Shown: positions 37,101 to 51,000 of the stretch, one piece after another
How the letters are laid out: each line of letters begins with the position of its first letter
Numbering within the stretch: position 1 is the first letter of the stretch
Assembly (NCBI RefSeq): GCF_051020765.1
Contig: NC_134933.1
Span: 744,001 to 808,000, forward strand
Length of the DNA: 64,000 bases
Direction: 5' to 3'
Origin: Lasioglossum baleicum
Lineage: Eukaryota > Arthropoda > Insecta > Hymenoptera > Halictidae
Program-made: the position numbers and the translations under genes
The notes under the pieces: generated by a model
Databases searched by the model: none
Seen by the model: only the letters and a program-made list of their open reading frames with translations
What the model was told of the DNA's origin: nothing

Positions 37101-40100
37101 AAACCTTTGTCTCCGCGTCCTCCGTCCGACGAGCCTACTCTCGCCCGCACCCGTCGACCCGTTCTCGAGCTATACGGCGACAAAGAAATTGCAAAATTTC
37201 ACTAATTTGACGTCATCGAAAAAGTTACGGCCAACTGGGAATTAAAGGTATATCGCCTTCCCGAATTTTCCGGGAGCCCATCGGGCCTTCGGCCCCGCTT
37301 GGCTCGGCTCGACTCGGCTCGAGGTCGAGGTCGTCGGTAACGACGATGGTGGCGGGGAGGCGCGCGATTGGTCTGTCATCGCCATCCTCCCCCCTACCCT
37401 TCAAAATTAATGGAAAATGTAAACCTAAACGTAGAGTCGGATTCGTAACCTCGAAGTTACAAGTCGATTCGCTCAACTATCAAGGGAGAGTAAACGCGGC
37501 GACTGTGGCGGCACTCGCCACCGATGCCAAGTCAGCGTCGCGAAGTTGGCGTTAAATTCGAACGTTTGAATCAGTTATTTTCTTTCGGGCCCTTTTCAGC
37601 GCTGAACCGTGGAAGCGCCGAAATTCGGGTTTCATTTTTAACGCGGCAGCTTATACCCCCGTGCGTTACCGACCACTGCCGGTGGTGGTCGGTAAGTTAT
37701 CCTCCGCCGAGGACGACGCGCGTTACCGATGCACACGTAAAAAATGTTTCGCGAATTTTTCGAACGGTAAATCTTTGTCTCCGCGTCCTCCGTCCGACGA
37801 GCCTACTCTCGCCCGCACCCGTTGTCCCGTTCTCGAGCTATACGGCGACAAAGAAATCGCAAAATTTCACTAATTTGACGTCATCGAAAAAGTTACGGCC
37901 AACTGGGAATTAAAGGTATATCGCCTTCCCGAATTTTCCGGGAGCCCATCGGGCCTTCGGCCCCGCTCGGCTCGAGGTCGAGGTCGTCGGTAACGACGAT
38001 GGTGGCGGGGAGGCGCGCGATTGGTCTGTCATCGCCATCCTTCCCCCCTACCCTTTAAAATTAATGGAAAATGTAAACCTAAACGTAGAGTCGGATTCGT
38101 AACCTCGAAGTTACAAGTCGATTCGCTCAACTATCAAGGGAGAGTAAACGCGGCGACTGTGGCGGCACTCGCCACCGATGCCAAGTCAGCGTCGCGAAGT
38201 TGGCGTTAAATTCGAACGTTTGAATCAGTTATTTTCTTTCGGGCCCTTTTCAGCGCTGAACCGTGGAAGCGCCGAAATTCGGGTTTCATTTTTAACGCGG
38301 CAGCTTATACCCCCGTGCGTTACCGACCACTGCCGGTGGTGGTCGGTAAGTTATCCTCCGCCGAGGACGACGCGCGTTACCGATGCACACGTAAAAAATG
38401 TTTCGCGAATTTTTCGAACGGTAAATCTTTGTCTCCGCGTCCTCCGTCCGACGAGCCTACTCTCGCCCGCACCCGTTGTCCCGTTCTCGAGCTATACGGC
38501 GACAAAGAAATCGCAAAATTTCACTAATTTGACGTCATCGAAAAAGTTACGGCCAACTGGGAATTAAAGGTATATCGCCTTCCCGAATTTTCCGGGAGCC
38601 CATCGGGCCTTCGGCTCGACTCGGCACGAGGTCGAGGTCGTCGGTAACGACGATGGTGGCGGGGAGGCGCGAGATTGGTCTGTCATCGCCATCCTCCCCC
38701 CTACCCTTCAAAATTAATGGAAAATGTAAACCTAAACGTAGAGTCGGATTCGTAACCTCGAAGTTACAAGTCGATTCGCTCAACTATCAAGGGAGAGTAA
38801 ACGCGGCGACTGTGGCGGCACTCGCCACCGATGCCAAGTCAGCGTCGCGAAGTTGGCGTTAAATTCGAACGTTTGAATCAGTTATTTTCTTTCGCGCCCT
38901 TTTCAGCGCTGAACCGTGGAAGCGCCGAAATTCGGGTTTCATTTTTAACGCGGCAGCTTATACCCCCGTGCGTTACCGACCACTGCCGGTGGTGGTCGGT
39001 AAGTTATCCTCCGCCGAGGACGACGCGCGATACCGATGCACACGTAAAAAATGTTTCGCGAATTTTTCGCGCGGTAAATCTTTGTCTCCGCGTCCTCCGT
39101 CCGACGAGCCTACTCTCGCCCGCACCCGTCGACCCGTTCTCGAGCTATACGGCGACAAAGAAATCGCAAAATTTCACTAATTTGACGTCATCGAAAAAGT
39201 TACGGCCAACTGGGAATTAAAGGTATATCGCCTTCCCGAATTTTCCGGGAGCCCATCGGGCCTTCGGCCCCGCTCGGCTCGGCTCGACTCGGCACGAGGT
39301 CGAGGTCGTCGGTAACGACGATGGTGGCGGGGAGGCGCGAGATTGGTCTGTCATCGCCATCCTCCCCCCCTACCCTTTAAAATTAATGGAAAATGTAAAC
39401 CTAAACGTAGAGTCGGATTCGTAACCTCGAAGTTACAAGTCGATTCGCTCAACTATCAAGGGAGAGTAAACGCGGCGACTGTGGCGGCACTCGCCACCGA
39501 TGCGAAGTCAGCGTCGCGAAGTTGGCGTTAAATTCGAACGTTTGAATCAGTTATTTTCTTTCGGGCCCTTTTCAGCGCTGAACCGTGGAAGCGCCGAAAT
39601 TCGGGTTTCATTTATAACGCGGCAGCTTATACCCCCGAGCGTTACCGACCACTGCCGGTGGTGGTCGGTAAGTTATCCTCCGCCGAGGACGACGCGCGTT
39701 ACCGATGCACACGTAAAAAATGTTTCGCGAATTTTTCGCACGGTAAATCTTTGTCTCCGCGTCCTCCGTCCGACGAGCCTACTCTCGCCCGCACCCGTCG
39801 ACCCGTTCTCGAGCTATACGGCGACAAAGAAATCGCAAAATTTCACTAATTTGACGTCACCGAAAAAAGTGACGGTCAACTGGGAATTAAAGGTATATCG
39901 CCTTCCCGAATTTTCCGGGAGCCCATCGGGCCTTCGGCCCCGCTCGGCTCGGCTCGGCTCGGCTCAGCTCGAGGTCGAGGTCGTCGGTAGCGACGATAGT
40001 GGCGGGGAGGCGCGCGATTGGTCTGTCATCGCCATCCTCCCCCCCCCTACCCTTTAAAATTAATGGAAAATGTAAACCAAAACGTAGAGTCGGATTCGTA

Positions 40101-40849
40101 ACCTCGAAGTTACAAGTCGATTCGCTCAACTATCAAGGGAGAGTAAACGCGGCGACTGAGACGGCACTCGCCACCGATGCGAAGTCAGCGTCGCGAAGTT
40201 GGCGTTAAATTCGAACGTTTGAATAAGTTATTTTCTTTCGGGCCCTTTTCTGCCCTGAACCGTGGAAGCGCCGAAATTCGGGTTTCATTTGTAACGCGGC
40301 AGCTTATACCCCCCGTGCGTTACCGACCACTGCCGGTGGTGGTCGGTAAGTTATCCTCCGCCGAGGATGACGCGCGTTACCGATGCACACGTAAAAAATG
40401 TTTCGCGAATTTTTCGCACGGTAAATCTTTGTCTCCGCGTCCTCCGTCCGACGAGCCTACTCCCGCCCGCACCCGTCGACCCGTTCTCGAGCTATACGGC
40501 GACAAAGAAATCGCAAAATTTCACTAATTTGACGTCACCGAAAAAAGTGACGGCCAACTGGGAATTAAAGGTATATCGCCTTCCCGAATTTTCCGGGAGC
40601 CCATCGGGCCTTCGGCCCCGCTCGGCTCGGCTCGACTAGGCTCGAGGTCGAGGTCGTCGGTAGCGACGATGATGGCGGGGAGGCGCGCGATTGGTCTGTC
40701 ATCGCCATCCTCCCCCCCCTGCCCCTTTAAAATTAATGGAAAATGTAAACCTAAACGGAGAATAGGATTCGTAACCTCGAAGTTACAAGTCGATTCGCTC
40801 AACTATCAAGGGAGAGTAAACGCGGCGACTGTGGCGGCACTCGCCACCG
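34185..40849 (+). repeat. Satellite units 51-60
   Basis: Units start at 34185, 34838, 35514, 36187, 36856, 37524, 38178, 38831, 39500 and 40177. Their lengths are 653, 676, 673, 669, 668, 654, 653, 669, 677 and 673. Three consecutive units of one subfamily (37524, 38178, 38831) break the usual alternation and mark a local tandem duplication. The unit at 34185 has a shifted G (cacggtaaaaatt). The units at 34838 and 38831 both carry gcgcgatacc. The unit at 34838 keeps one frame open across the junction into the next unit (235 codons), which I treat as chance. Confidence 0.95.
37403..38615 (+). repeat. One-unit tandem duplication of a 654-bp short unit
   Basis: 37,403-37,961 and 38,057-38,615 match at an offset of 654 bp over 559 bp with no difference seen. 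Both carry the combination ttttaacg, gttgtcccg and the shorter atcgaaaaagtt form, which is otherwise not joined. A mosaic unit was therefore formed once and then duplicated in tandem. Confidence 0.88.
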
Positions 40850-43800
40850 ATGCGATGTCAGCGTCGCGAAGTTGGCGTTAAATTCGAACGTTTGAATCAG
40901 TTATTTTCTTTCGGGCCCTTTTCAGCCCTGAACCGTGGAAGCGCCGAAATTCGGGTTTCATTTATAACGCGGCAGCTTATACCCCCGAGCGTTACCGACC
41001 ACTGCCGGTGGTGGTCGGTAAGTTATCCTCCGCCGAGGACGACGCGCGTTACCGATGCACACGTAAAAAATTTTTCGCGAATTTTTCGCTCGGTAAACCT
41101 TTGTCTCCGCGTCCTCCGTCCGACGAGCCTACTCTCGCCCGCACCCGTCGACCCGTTCTCGAGCTATACGGCGACAAAGAAATCGCAAAATTTCACTAAT
41201 TTGACGTCACCGAAAAAAGTGACGGCCAACTGGGAATTAAAGGTATATCGCCTTCCCGAATTTTCCAGGAGCCCATCGGGCCTTCGGCCCCGCTCGGCTC
41301 GGCTCGACTAGGCTCGAGGTCGAGGTCGTCGGTAGCGACGATGGTGGCGGGGAGGCGCGCGATTGGTCTGTCATCGCCATCCTCCCCCCCCCCTTCCCCT
41401 TTAAAATTAATGGAAAATGTAAACCTAAACGGAGAATAGGATTCGTAACCTCGAAGTTACAAGTCGATTCGCTCAACTGTCAAGGGAGAGTAAACGCGGC
41501 GACTGTGGCGGCACTCGCCACCGATGCGAAGTCAGCGTCGCGAAGTTGGCGTTAAATTCGAACGTTTGAATCAGTTATTTTCTTTCGGGCCCTTTTCAGC
41601 CCTGAACCGTGGAAGCGCCGAAATTCGGGTTTCATTTATAACGCGGCAGCTTATACCCCCGAGCGTTACCGACCACTGCCGGTGGTGGTCGGTAAGTTAT
41701 CCTCCGCCGAGGACGACGCGCGTTACCGATGCACACGTAAAAAATTTTTCGCGAATTTTTCGCGCGGTAAACCTTTGTCTCCGCGTCCTCCGACCGACGA
41801 GCCTACTCTGGCCCGCACCCGTCGTCCCGTTCTCGAGCTATACGGCGACAAAGAAATCGAAAAATTTCACTAATTTGACGTCACCGAAAAAAGTGACGGC
41901 CAACTGGGAATTAAAGGTATATCGCCTTCCCGAATTTTCCGGGAGCCCATCGGGCCTTCGGCTCCGCTCGGCTCGGCTCGACTAGGCTCGAGGTCGAGGT
42001 CGTCGGTAGCGACGATGGTGGCGGGGAGGCGCGCGATTGGTCTGTCATCGCCATCCTCCCCCCCCCTTCCCCTTTAAAATTAATGGAAAATGTAAACCTA
42101 AACGTAGAGTCGGATTCGTAACCTCGAAGTTACAAGTCGATTCGCTCAACTATCAAGGGAGAGTAAACGCGGCGACTGTGGCGGCACTCTCCACCGATGC
42201 GAAGTCAGCGTCGCAAAGTTGGCGTTAAATCCGAACGTTCGAATAAGTTATTTTCTTTCGGGCCCTTTTCTGCCCTGAACCGTGGAAGCGCCGAAATTCG
42301 GGTTTCATTTGTAACGCGGCAGCTTATACCCCCCGTGCGTTACCGACCACTGCCGGTGGTGGTCGGTAAGTTATCCTCCGCCGAGGACGACGCGCGTTAC
42401 CGATGCACACGTAAAAAATGTATCGCGAATTTTTCGCACGGTAAATCTTTGTCTCCGCGTCCTCCGTCCGACGAGCCTACTCTCGCCCGCACCCGTCGAC
42501 CCGTTCTCGAGCTATACGGCGACAAAGAAATCGCAAAATTTCACTAATTTGACGTCACCGAAAAAAGTGACGGCCAACTGGGAATTAAAGGTATATCGCC
42601 TTCCCGAATTTTCCGGGAGCCCATCGGGCCTTCGGCCCCGCTTGGCTCGGCTCGACTCGGCTCGAGGTCGAGGTCGTCGGTAACGACGATGGTGGCGGGG
42701 AGGCGCTCGATTGGTCTGTCATCGCCATCCTCCCCCCTACCCTTTAAAATTAATGGAAAATGTAAACCTAAACGTAGAGTCGGATTCGTAACCTCGAAGT
42801 TACAAGTCGATTCGCTCAACTATCAAGGGAGAGTAAACGCGGCGACTGTGGCGGCACTCGCCACCGATGCCAAGTCAGCGTCGCGAAGTTGGCGTTAAAT
42901 ACGAACGTTTGAATCAGTTATTTTCTTTCGGGCCCTTTTCAGCGCTGAACCGTGGAAGCGCCGAAATTCGGGTTTCATTTTTAACGCGGCAGCTTATACC
43001 CCCGTGCGTTACCGACCACTGCCGGTGGTGGTCGGTAAGTTATACTCCGCCGAGGACGACGCGCGTTACCGATGCACACGTAAAAAATGTTTCGCGAATT
43101 TTTCGCACGGTAAATCTTTGTCTCCGCGTCCTCCGTCCGACGAGCCTACTCTCGCCCGCACCCGTCGACCCGTTCTCGAGCTATACGGCGACAAAGAAAT
43201 CGCAAAATTTCACTAATTTGACGTCACCGAAAAAAGTGACGGCCAACTGGGAATTAAAGGTATATCGCCTTCCCGAATTTTCCGGGAGCCCATCGGGCCT
43301 TCGGCCCCGCTCGGCTCGGCTCGACTAGGCTCGAGGTCGAGGTCGTCGGTAGCGACGATGATGGCGGGGAGGCGCGCGATTGGTCTGTCATCGCCATCCT
43401 CCCCCCCCTTCCCCTTTCAAATTAATGGAAAATGTAAACCTAAACGGAGAATAGGATTCGTAACCTCGAAGTTACAAGTCGATTCGCTCAACTATCAAGG
43501 GAGAGTAAACGCGGCGACTGTGGCGGCACTCGCCACCGATGCGATGTCAGCGTCGCGAAGTTGGCGTTAAATTCGAACGTTTGAATCAGTTATTTTCTTT
43601 CGGGCCCTTTTCAGCCCTGAACCGTGGAAGCGCCGAAATTCGGGTTTCATTTATAACGCGGCAGCTTATACCCCCGAGCGTTACCGACCACTGCCGGTGG
43701 TGGTCGGTAAGTTATCCTCCGCCGAGGACGACGTGCGTTACCGATGCTCACGTAAAAAATTTTTCGCGAATTTTCGCGAATTTTTCGCGCGCTGAACCTT

Positions 43801-46800
43801 CGTCTCCGCGTCCTCCGTCCGACGCGCCTACTCTCGCCCGCACCCGTCGACCCGTTCTCGAGCTATACGGCGACAAAGAAACTTTGATTTTTCACTAATT
43901 TGACGTCATCGAAAAAGTTACGGCCAACTGGGAATTAAAGGTATATCGCCTTCCCGAATTTTCCGGGAGCCCATCGGGCCTTCGGCCCCGCTTGGCTCGG
44001 CTCGACTCGGCTCGAGGTCGAGGTCGTCGGTAACGACGATGGTGGCGGGGAGGCGCGCGATTGGTCTGTCATCGCCATCCTCCCCCCTACCCTTTAAAAT
44101 TAATGGAAAATATAAACCTAAACGTAGAGTCGGATTCGTAACCTCGAAGTTACAAGTCGATTCGCTCAACTATCAAGGGAGAGTAAACGCGGCGACTGTG
44201 GCGGCACTCGCCACCGATGCCAAGTCAGCGTCGCGAAGTTGGCGTTAAATTCGAACGTTTGAATCAGTTATTTTCTTTCGGGCCCTTTTCAGCGCTGAAC
44301 CGTGGAAGCGCCGAAATTCGGGTTTCATATTTAACGCGGCAGCTTATACACCCGTGCGTTACCGACCACTGCCGGTGGTGGTCGGTAAGTTATCCTCCGC
44401 CGAGGACGACGCGCGTTACCGATGCACACGTAAAAAATGTTTCGCGAATTTTTCGAACGGTAAATCTTTGTCTCCGCGTCCTCCGTCCGACGAGCCTACT
44501 CTCGCCCGCACCCGTCTCCCCGTTCTCGAGCTGTACGGCGACAAAGAAATCGCAAAATTTCACTAATTTGACGTCACCGAAAAAAGTGACGGCCAACTGG
44601 GAATTAAAGGTATATCGCCTTCCCGAATTTTCCGGGAGCCCATCGGGCCTTCGGCCCCGCTCGGCTCGGCTCGACTAGGCTCGAGGTCGAGGTCGTCGGT
44701 AGCGACGATGGTGGCGGGGAGGCGCGCGATTGGTCTGTCATCGCCATCCTCCCCCCCCTTCCCCTTTAAAATTAATGGAAAATGTAAACCTAAACGGAGA
44801 ATAGGATTCGTAACCTCGAAGTTACAAGTCGATTCGCTCAACTATCAAGGGAGAGTAAACGCGGCGACTGTGGCGGCACTCGCCACCGATGCGAAGTCAG
44901 CGTCGCGAAGTTGGCGTTAAATTCGAACGTTTGAATCAGTTATTTTCTTTCGGGCCCTTTTCAGCCTTGAACCGTGGAAGCGCCGAAATTCGGGTTTCAT
45001 TTATAACGCGGCAGCTTATACCCCCGAGCGTTACCGACCACTGCCGGTGGTGGTCGGTAAGTTATCCTCCGCCGAGGACGACGTGCGTTACCGATGCTCA
45101 CGTAAAAAATTTTTCGCGAATTTTCGCGAATTTTTCGCGCGCTGAACCTTCGTCTCCGCGTCCTCCGTCCGACGAGCCTACTCTCGCCCGCACCCGTCGA
45201 CCCGTTCTCGAGCTATACGGCGACAAAGAAACTTTGATTTTTCACTAATTTGACGTCATCGAAAAAGTTAAGGCCAACTGGGAATTAAAGGTATATCGCC
45301 TTCCCGAATTTTCCGGGAGCCCATCGGGCCTTCGGCCCCGCTTGGCTCGGCTCGACTCGGCTCAGCTCGAGGTCGAGGTCGTCGGTAGCGACGATAGTGG
45401 CGGGGAGGCGCGCGATTGGTCTGTCATCGCCATCCTCCCCCCCATACCCTTTAAAATTAATGGAAAATGTAAACCAAAACGTAGAGTCGGATTCGTAACC
45501 TCGAAGTTACAAGTCGATTCGCTCAACTATCAAGGGAGAGTAAACGCGGCGACTGAGACGGCACTCGCCACCGATGCGAAGTCAGCGTCGCGAAGTTGGC
45601 GTTAAATTCGAACGTTTGAATCAGTTATTTTCTTTCGGGCCCTTTTCAGCCCTGAACCGTGGATGCGCCGAAATTCGGGTTTCATTTATAACGCGGCAGC
45701 TTATACCCCCGAGCGTTACCGACCACTGCCGGTGGTGGTCGGTAAGTTATCCTCCGCCGAGGACGACGCGCGTTACCGATGCACACGTAAAAAATTTTTC
45801 GCGAATTTTCGCGAATTTTTCGCGCGCTGAACCTTCGTCTCCGCGTCCTCCGTCCGACGAGCCTACTCTCGCCCGCACCCGTCGACCCGTTCTCGAGCTA
45901 TACGGCGACAAAGAAACTTTGATTTTTCACTAATTTGACGTCATCGAAAAAGTTACGGCCAACTGGGAATTAAAGGTATATCGCCTTCCCGAATTTTCCG
46001 GGAGCCCATCGGGCCTTCGGCCCCGCTTGGCTCGGCTCGACTCGGCTCAGCTCGAGGTCGAGGTCGTCGGTAGCGACGATAGTGGCGGGGAGGCGCGCGA
46101 TTGGTCTGTCATCGCCATCCTCCCCCCCATACCCTTTAAAATTAATGGAAAATGTAAACCAAAACGTAGAGTCGGATTCGTAACCTCGAAGTTACAAGTC
46201 GATTCGCTCAACTATCAAGGGAGAGTAAACGCGGCGACTGTGGCGGCACTCGCCACCGATGCGAAGTCAGCGTCGCAAAGTTGGCGTTAAATCCGAACGT
46301 TTGAATAAGTTATTTTCTTTCGGGCCCTTTTCTGCCCTGAACCGTGGAAGCGCCGAAATTCGGGTTTCATTTGTAACGCGGCAGCTTATACCCCCCGTGC
46401 GTTACCGACCACTGCCGGTGGTGGTCGGTAAGTTATCCTCCGCCGAGGACGACGCGCGTTACCGATGCACACGTAAAAAATGTTTCGCGAATTTTTCGCA
46501 CGGTAAATCTTTGTCTCCGCGTCCTCCGTCCGACGAGCCTACTCTCGCCCGCACCCGTCGACCCGTTCTCGAGCTATACGGCGACAAAGAAATCGCAAAA
46601 TTTCCCTAATTTGACGTCACCGAAAAAAGTGACGGCCAACTGGGAATTAAAGGTATATCGCCTTCCCGAATTTTCCGGGAGCCCATCGGGCCTTCGGCCC
46701 CGCTTGGCTCGGCTCGACTAGGCTCGAGGTCGAGGTCGTCGGTAGCGACGATGATGGCGGGGAGGCGCGAGATTGGTCTGTCATCGCCATCCTCCCCCCC

Positions 46801-47596
46801 TACCCTTTAAAATTAATGGAAAATGTAAACCTAAACGTAGAGTCGGATTCGTAACCTCGAAGTTACAAGTCGATTCGCTCAACTATCAAGGGAGAGTAAA
46901 CGCGGCGACTGTGGCGGCACTCGCCACCGATGCGAAGTCAGCGTCGCGAAGTTGGCGTTAAATTCGAACGTTTGAATCAGTTATTTTCTTTCGGGCCCTT
47001 TTCAGCGCTGAACCGTGGAAGCGCCGAAATTCGGGTTTCATTTATAACGCGGCAGCTTATACCCCCGAGCGTTACCGACCACTGCCGGTGGTGGTCGGTA
47101 AGTTATCCTCCGCCGAGGACGACGCGCGTTACCGATGCACACGTAAAAAATTTTTCGCGAATTTTTCGCGCGGTAAACCTTTGTCTCCGCGTCCTCCGTC
47201 CGACGAGCCTACTCTCGCCCGCACCCGTCGACCCGTTCTCGAGCTATACGGCGACAAAGAAATTGCAAAATTTCACTAATTTGACGTCATCGAAAAAGTT
47301 ACGGCCAACTGGGAATTAAAGGTATATCGCCTTCCCGAATTTTCCGGGAGCCCATCGGGCCTTCGGCCCCGCTTGGCTCGGCTCTACTCGGCTCGAGGTC
47401 GAGGTCGTCGGTAACGACGATGGTGGCGGGGAGGCGCGCGATTGGTCTGTCATCGCCATCCTCCCCCCTACCCTTCAAAATTAATGGAAAATGTAAACCT
47501 ATACGTAGAGTCGGATTCGTAACCTCGAAGTTACAAGTCGATTCGCTCAACTATCAAGGGAGAGTAAACGCGGCGACTGTGCGGCACTCGCCACCG
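40850..47596 (+). repeat. Satellite units 61-70
   Basis: Units start at 40850, 41524, 42197, 42867, 43539, 44217, 44889, 45574, 46259 and 46930. Their lengths are 674, 673, 670, 672, 678, 672, 685, 685, 671 and 667. The units at 43539, 44889 and 45574 belong to a subfamily not seen further left: aaagaaactttgattttt replaces the usual aaatcgcaaaattt, with a duplicated cgcgaatttt. Most of this block (from 42,648) is repeated at 48,047-52,815. Confidence 0.95.
42648..47412 (+). repeat. Left copy of 4.8-kb duplication (seven units)
   Basis: Matches 48,047-52,815 at an offset of 5,399-5,403 bp. Differences seen are a C-tract length change near 43,400, aaatacg versus aaattcg after the first anchor, and ccctaccc versus ccctgccc near 46,800. 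Rare shared markers are tatactccgcc, gacgtgcgttaccgatgctc, catatttaacg, acacccgtgcg, aaactttgattttt and aatttccctaa. Confidence 0.92.
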
Positions 47597-48053
47597 ATGC
47601 GAAGTCAGCGTCGCGAAGTTGGCGTTAAATTCGAACGTTTGAATCAGTTATTTTCTTTCGGGCCCTTTTCAGCGCTGAACCGTGGAAGCGCCGAAATTCG
47701 GGTTTCATTTATAACGCGGCAGCTTATACCCCCGAGCGTTACCGACCACTGCCGGTGGTGGTCGGTAAGTTATCCTCCGCCGAGGACGACGCGCGTTACC
47801 GATGCACACGTAAAAAATTTTTCGCGAATTTTTCGCGCCGTAAACCTTTGTCTCCGCGTCCTCCGTCCGACGAGCCTACTCTCGCCCGCACCCGTCGACC
47901 CGTTCTCGAGCTATACGGCGACAAAGAAATCGCAAAATTTCACTAATTTGACGTCACCGAAAAAAGTGACGGCCAACTGGGAATTAAAGGTATATCGCCT
48001 TCCCGAATTTTCCGGGAGCCGAACGGGCCTTCGGCCCTGCTCGGTTCGGCTCG
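46162..48053 (+). repeat. Left copy of 1.9-kb duplication
   Basis: Matches 55,609-57,500 at a constant offset of 9,447 bp. The shared tags are aatttccctaa (in place of ttcacta), the gtgcggc deletion, cgcgccgtaaacc and gagccgaacgggcc. Two single-base differences were seen: cctatacg versus cctaaacg, and ttggcgtt versus ttggtgtt. Its first two thirds also match 51,56x-52,81x, through the overlapping 4.8-kb duplication. Confidence 0.92.
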
Positions 48054-51000
48054 ACTCGGCTCGAGGTCGAGGTCGTCGGTAACGACGATGGTGGCGGGGA
48101 GGCGCTCGATTGGTCTGTCATCGCCATCCTCCCCCCTACCCTTTAAAATTAATGGAAAATGTAAACCTAAACGTAGAGTCGGATTCGTAACCTCGAAGTT
48201 ACAAGTCGATTCGCTCAACTATCAAGGGAGAGTAAACGCGGCGACTGTGGCGGCACTCGCCACCGATGCCAAGTCAGCGTCGCGAAGTTGGCGTTAAATT
48301 CGAACGTTTGAATCAGTTATTTTCTTTCGGGCCCTTTTCAGCGCTGAACCGTGGAAGCGCCGAAATTCGGGTTTCATTTTTAACGCGGCAGCTTATACCC
48401 CCGTGCGTTACCGACCACTGCCGGTGGTGGTCGGTAAGTTATACTCCGCCGAGGACGACGCGCGTTACCGATGCACACGTAAAAAATGTTTCGCGAATTT
48501 TTCGCACGGTAAATCTTTGTCTCCGCGTCCTCCGTCCGACGAGCCTACTCTCGCCCGCACCCGTCGACCCGTTCTCGAGCTATACGGCGACAAAGAAATC
48601 GCAAAATTTCACTAATTTGACGTCACCGAAAAAAGTGACGGCCAACTGGGAATTAAAGGTATATCGCCTTCCCGAATTTTCCGGGAGCCCATCGGGCCTT
48701 CGGCCCCGCTCGGCTCGGCTCGACTAGGCTCGAGGTCGAGGTCGTCGGTAGCGACGATGATGGCGGGGAGGCGCGCGATTGGTCTGTCATCGCCATCCTC
48801 CCCCCCCCCCCTTCCCCTTTCAAATTAATGGAAAATGTAAACCTAAACGGAGAATAGGATTCGTAACCTCGAAGTTACAAGTCGATTCGCTCAACTATCA
48901 AGGGAGAGTAAACGCGGCGACTGTGGCGGCACTCGCCACCGATGCGATGTCAGCGTCGCGAAGTTGGCGTTAAATTCGAACGTTTGAATCAGTTATTTTC
49001 TTTCGGGCCCTTTTCAGCCCTGAACCGTGGAAGCGCCGAAATTCGGGTTTCATTTATAACGCGGCAGCTTATACCCCCGAGCGTTACCGACCACTGCCGG
49101 TGGTGGTCGGTAAGTTATCCTCCGCCGAGGACGACGTGCGTTACCGATGCTCACGTAAAAAATTTTTCGCGAATTTTCGCGAATTTTTCGCGCGCTGAAC
49201 CTTCGTCTCCGCGTCCTCCGTCCGACGCGCCTACTCTCGCCCGCACCCGTCGACCCGTTCTCGAGCTATACGGCGACAAAGAAACTTTGATTTTTCACTA
49301 ATTTGACGTCATCGAAAAAGTTACGGCCAACTGGGAATTAAAGGTATATCGCCTTCCCGAATTTTCCGGGAGCCCATCGGGCCTTCGGCCCCGCTTGGCT
49401 CGGCTCGACTCGGCTCGAGGTCGAGGTCGTCGGTAACGACGATGGTGGCGGGGAGGCGCGCGATTGGTCTGTCATCGCCATCCTCCCCCCTACCCTTTAA
49501 AATTAATGGAAAATATAAACCTAAACGTAGAGTCGGATTCGTAACCTCGAAGTTACAAGTCGATTCGCTCAACTATCAAGGGAGAGTAAACGCGGCGACT
49601 GTGGCGGCACTCGCCACCGATGCCAAGTCAGCGTCGCGAAGTTGGCGTTAAATTCGAACGTTTGAATCAGTTATTTTCTTTCGGGCCCTTTTCAGCGCTG
49701 AACCGTGGAAGCGCCGAAATTCGGGTTTCATATTTAACGCGGCAGCTTATACACCCGTGCGTTACCGACCACTGCCGGTGGTGGTCGGTAAGTTATCCTC
49801 CGCCGAGGACGACGCGCGTTACCGATGCACACGTAAAAAATGTTTCGCGAATTTTTCGAACGGTAAATCTTTGTCTCCGCGTCCTCCGTCCGACGAGCCT
49901 ACTCTCGCCCGCACCCGTCTCCCCGTTCTCGAGCTGTACGGCGACAAAGAAATCGCAAAATTTCACTAATTTGACGTCACCGAAAAAAGTGACGGCCAAC
50001 TGGGAATTAAAGGTATATCGCCTTCCCGAATTTTCCGGGAGCCCATCGGGCCTTCGGCCCCGCTCGGCTCGGCTCGACTAGGCTCGAGGTCGAGGTCGTC
50101 GGTAGCGACGATGGTGGCGGGGAGGCGCGCGATTGGTCTGTCATCGCCATCCTCCCCCCCCTTCCCCTTTAAAATTAATGGAAAATGTAAACCTAAACGG
50201 AGAATAGGATTCGTAACCTCGAAGTTACAAGTCGATTCGCTCAACTATCAAGGGAGAGTAAACGCGGCGACTGTGGCGGCACTCGCCACCGATGCGAAGT
50301 CAGCGTCGCGAAGTTGGCGTTAAATTCGAACGTTTGAATCAGTTATTTTCTTTCGGGCCCTTTTCAGCCTTGAACCGTGGAAGCGCCGAAATTCGGGTTT
50401 CATTTATAACGCGGCAGCTTATACCCCCGAGCGTTACCGACCACTGCCGGTGGTGGTCGGTAAGTTATCCTCCGCCGAGGACGACGTGCGTTACCGATGC
50501 TCACGTAAAAAATTTTTCGCGAATTTTCGCGAATTTTTCGCGCGCTGAACCTTCGTCTCCGCGTCCTCCGTCCGACGAGCCTACTCTCGCCCGCACCCGT
50601 CGACCCGTTCTCGAGCTATACGGCGACAAAGAAACTTTGATTTTTCACTAATTTGACGTCATCGAAAAAGTTAAGGCCAACTGGGAATTAAAGGTATATC
50701 GCCTTCCCGAATTTTCCGGGAGCCCATCGGGCCTTCGGCCCCGCTTGGCTCGGCTCGACTCGGCTCAGCTCGAGGTCGAGGTCGTCGGTAGCGACGATAG
50801 TGGCGGGGAGGCGCGCGATTGGTCTGTCATCGCCATCCTCCCCCCCATACCCTTTAAAATTAATGGAAAATGTAAACCAAAACGTAGAGTCGGATTCGTA
50901 ACCTCGAAGTTACAAGTCGATTCGCTCAACTATCAAGGGAGAGTAAACGCGGCGACTGAGACGGCACTCGCCACCGATGCGAAGTCAGCGTCGCGAAGTT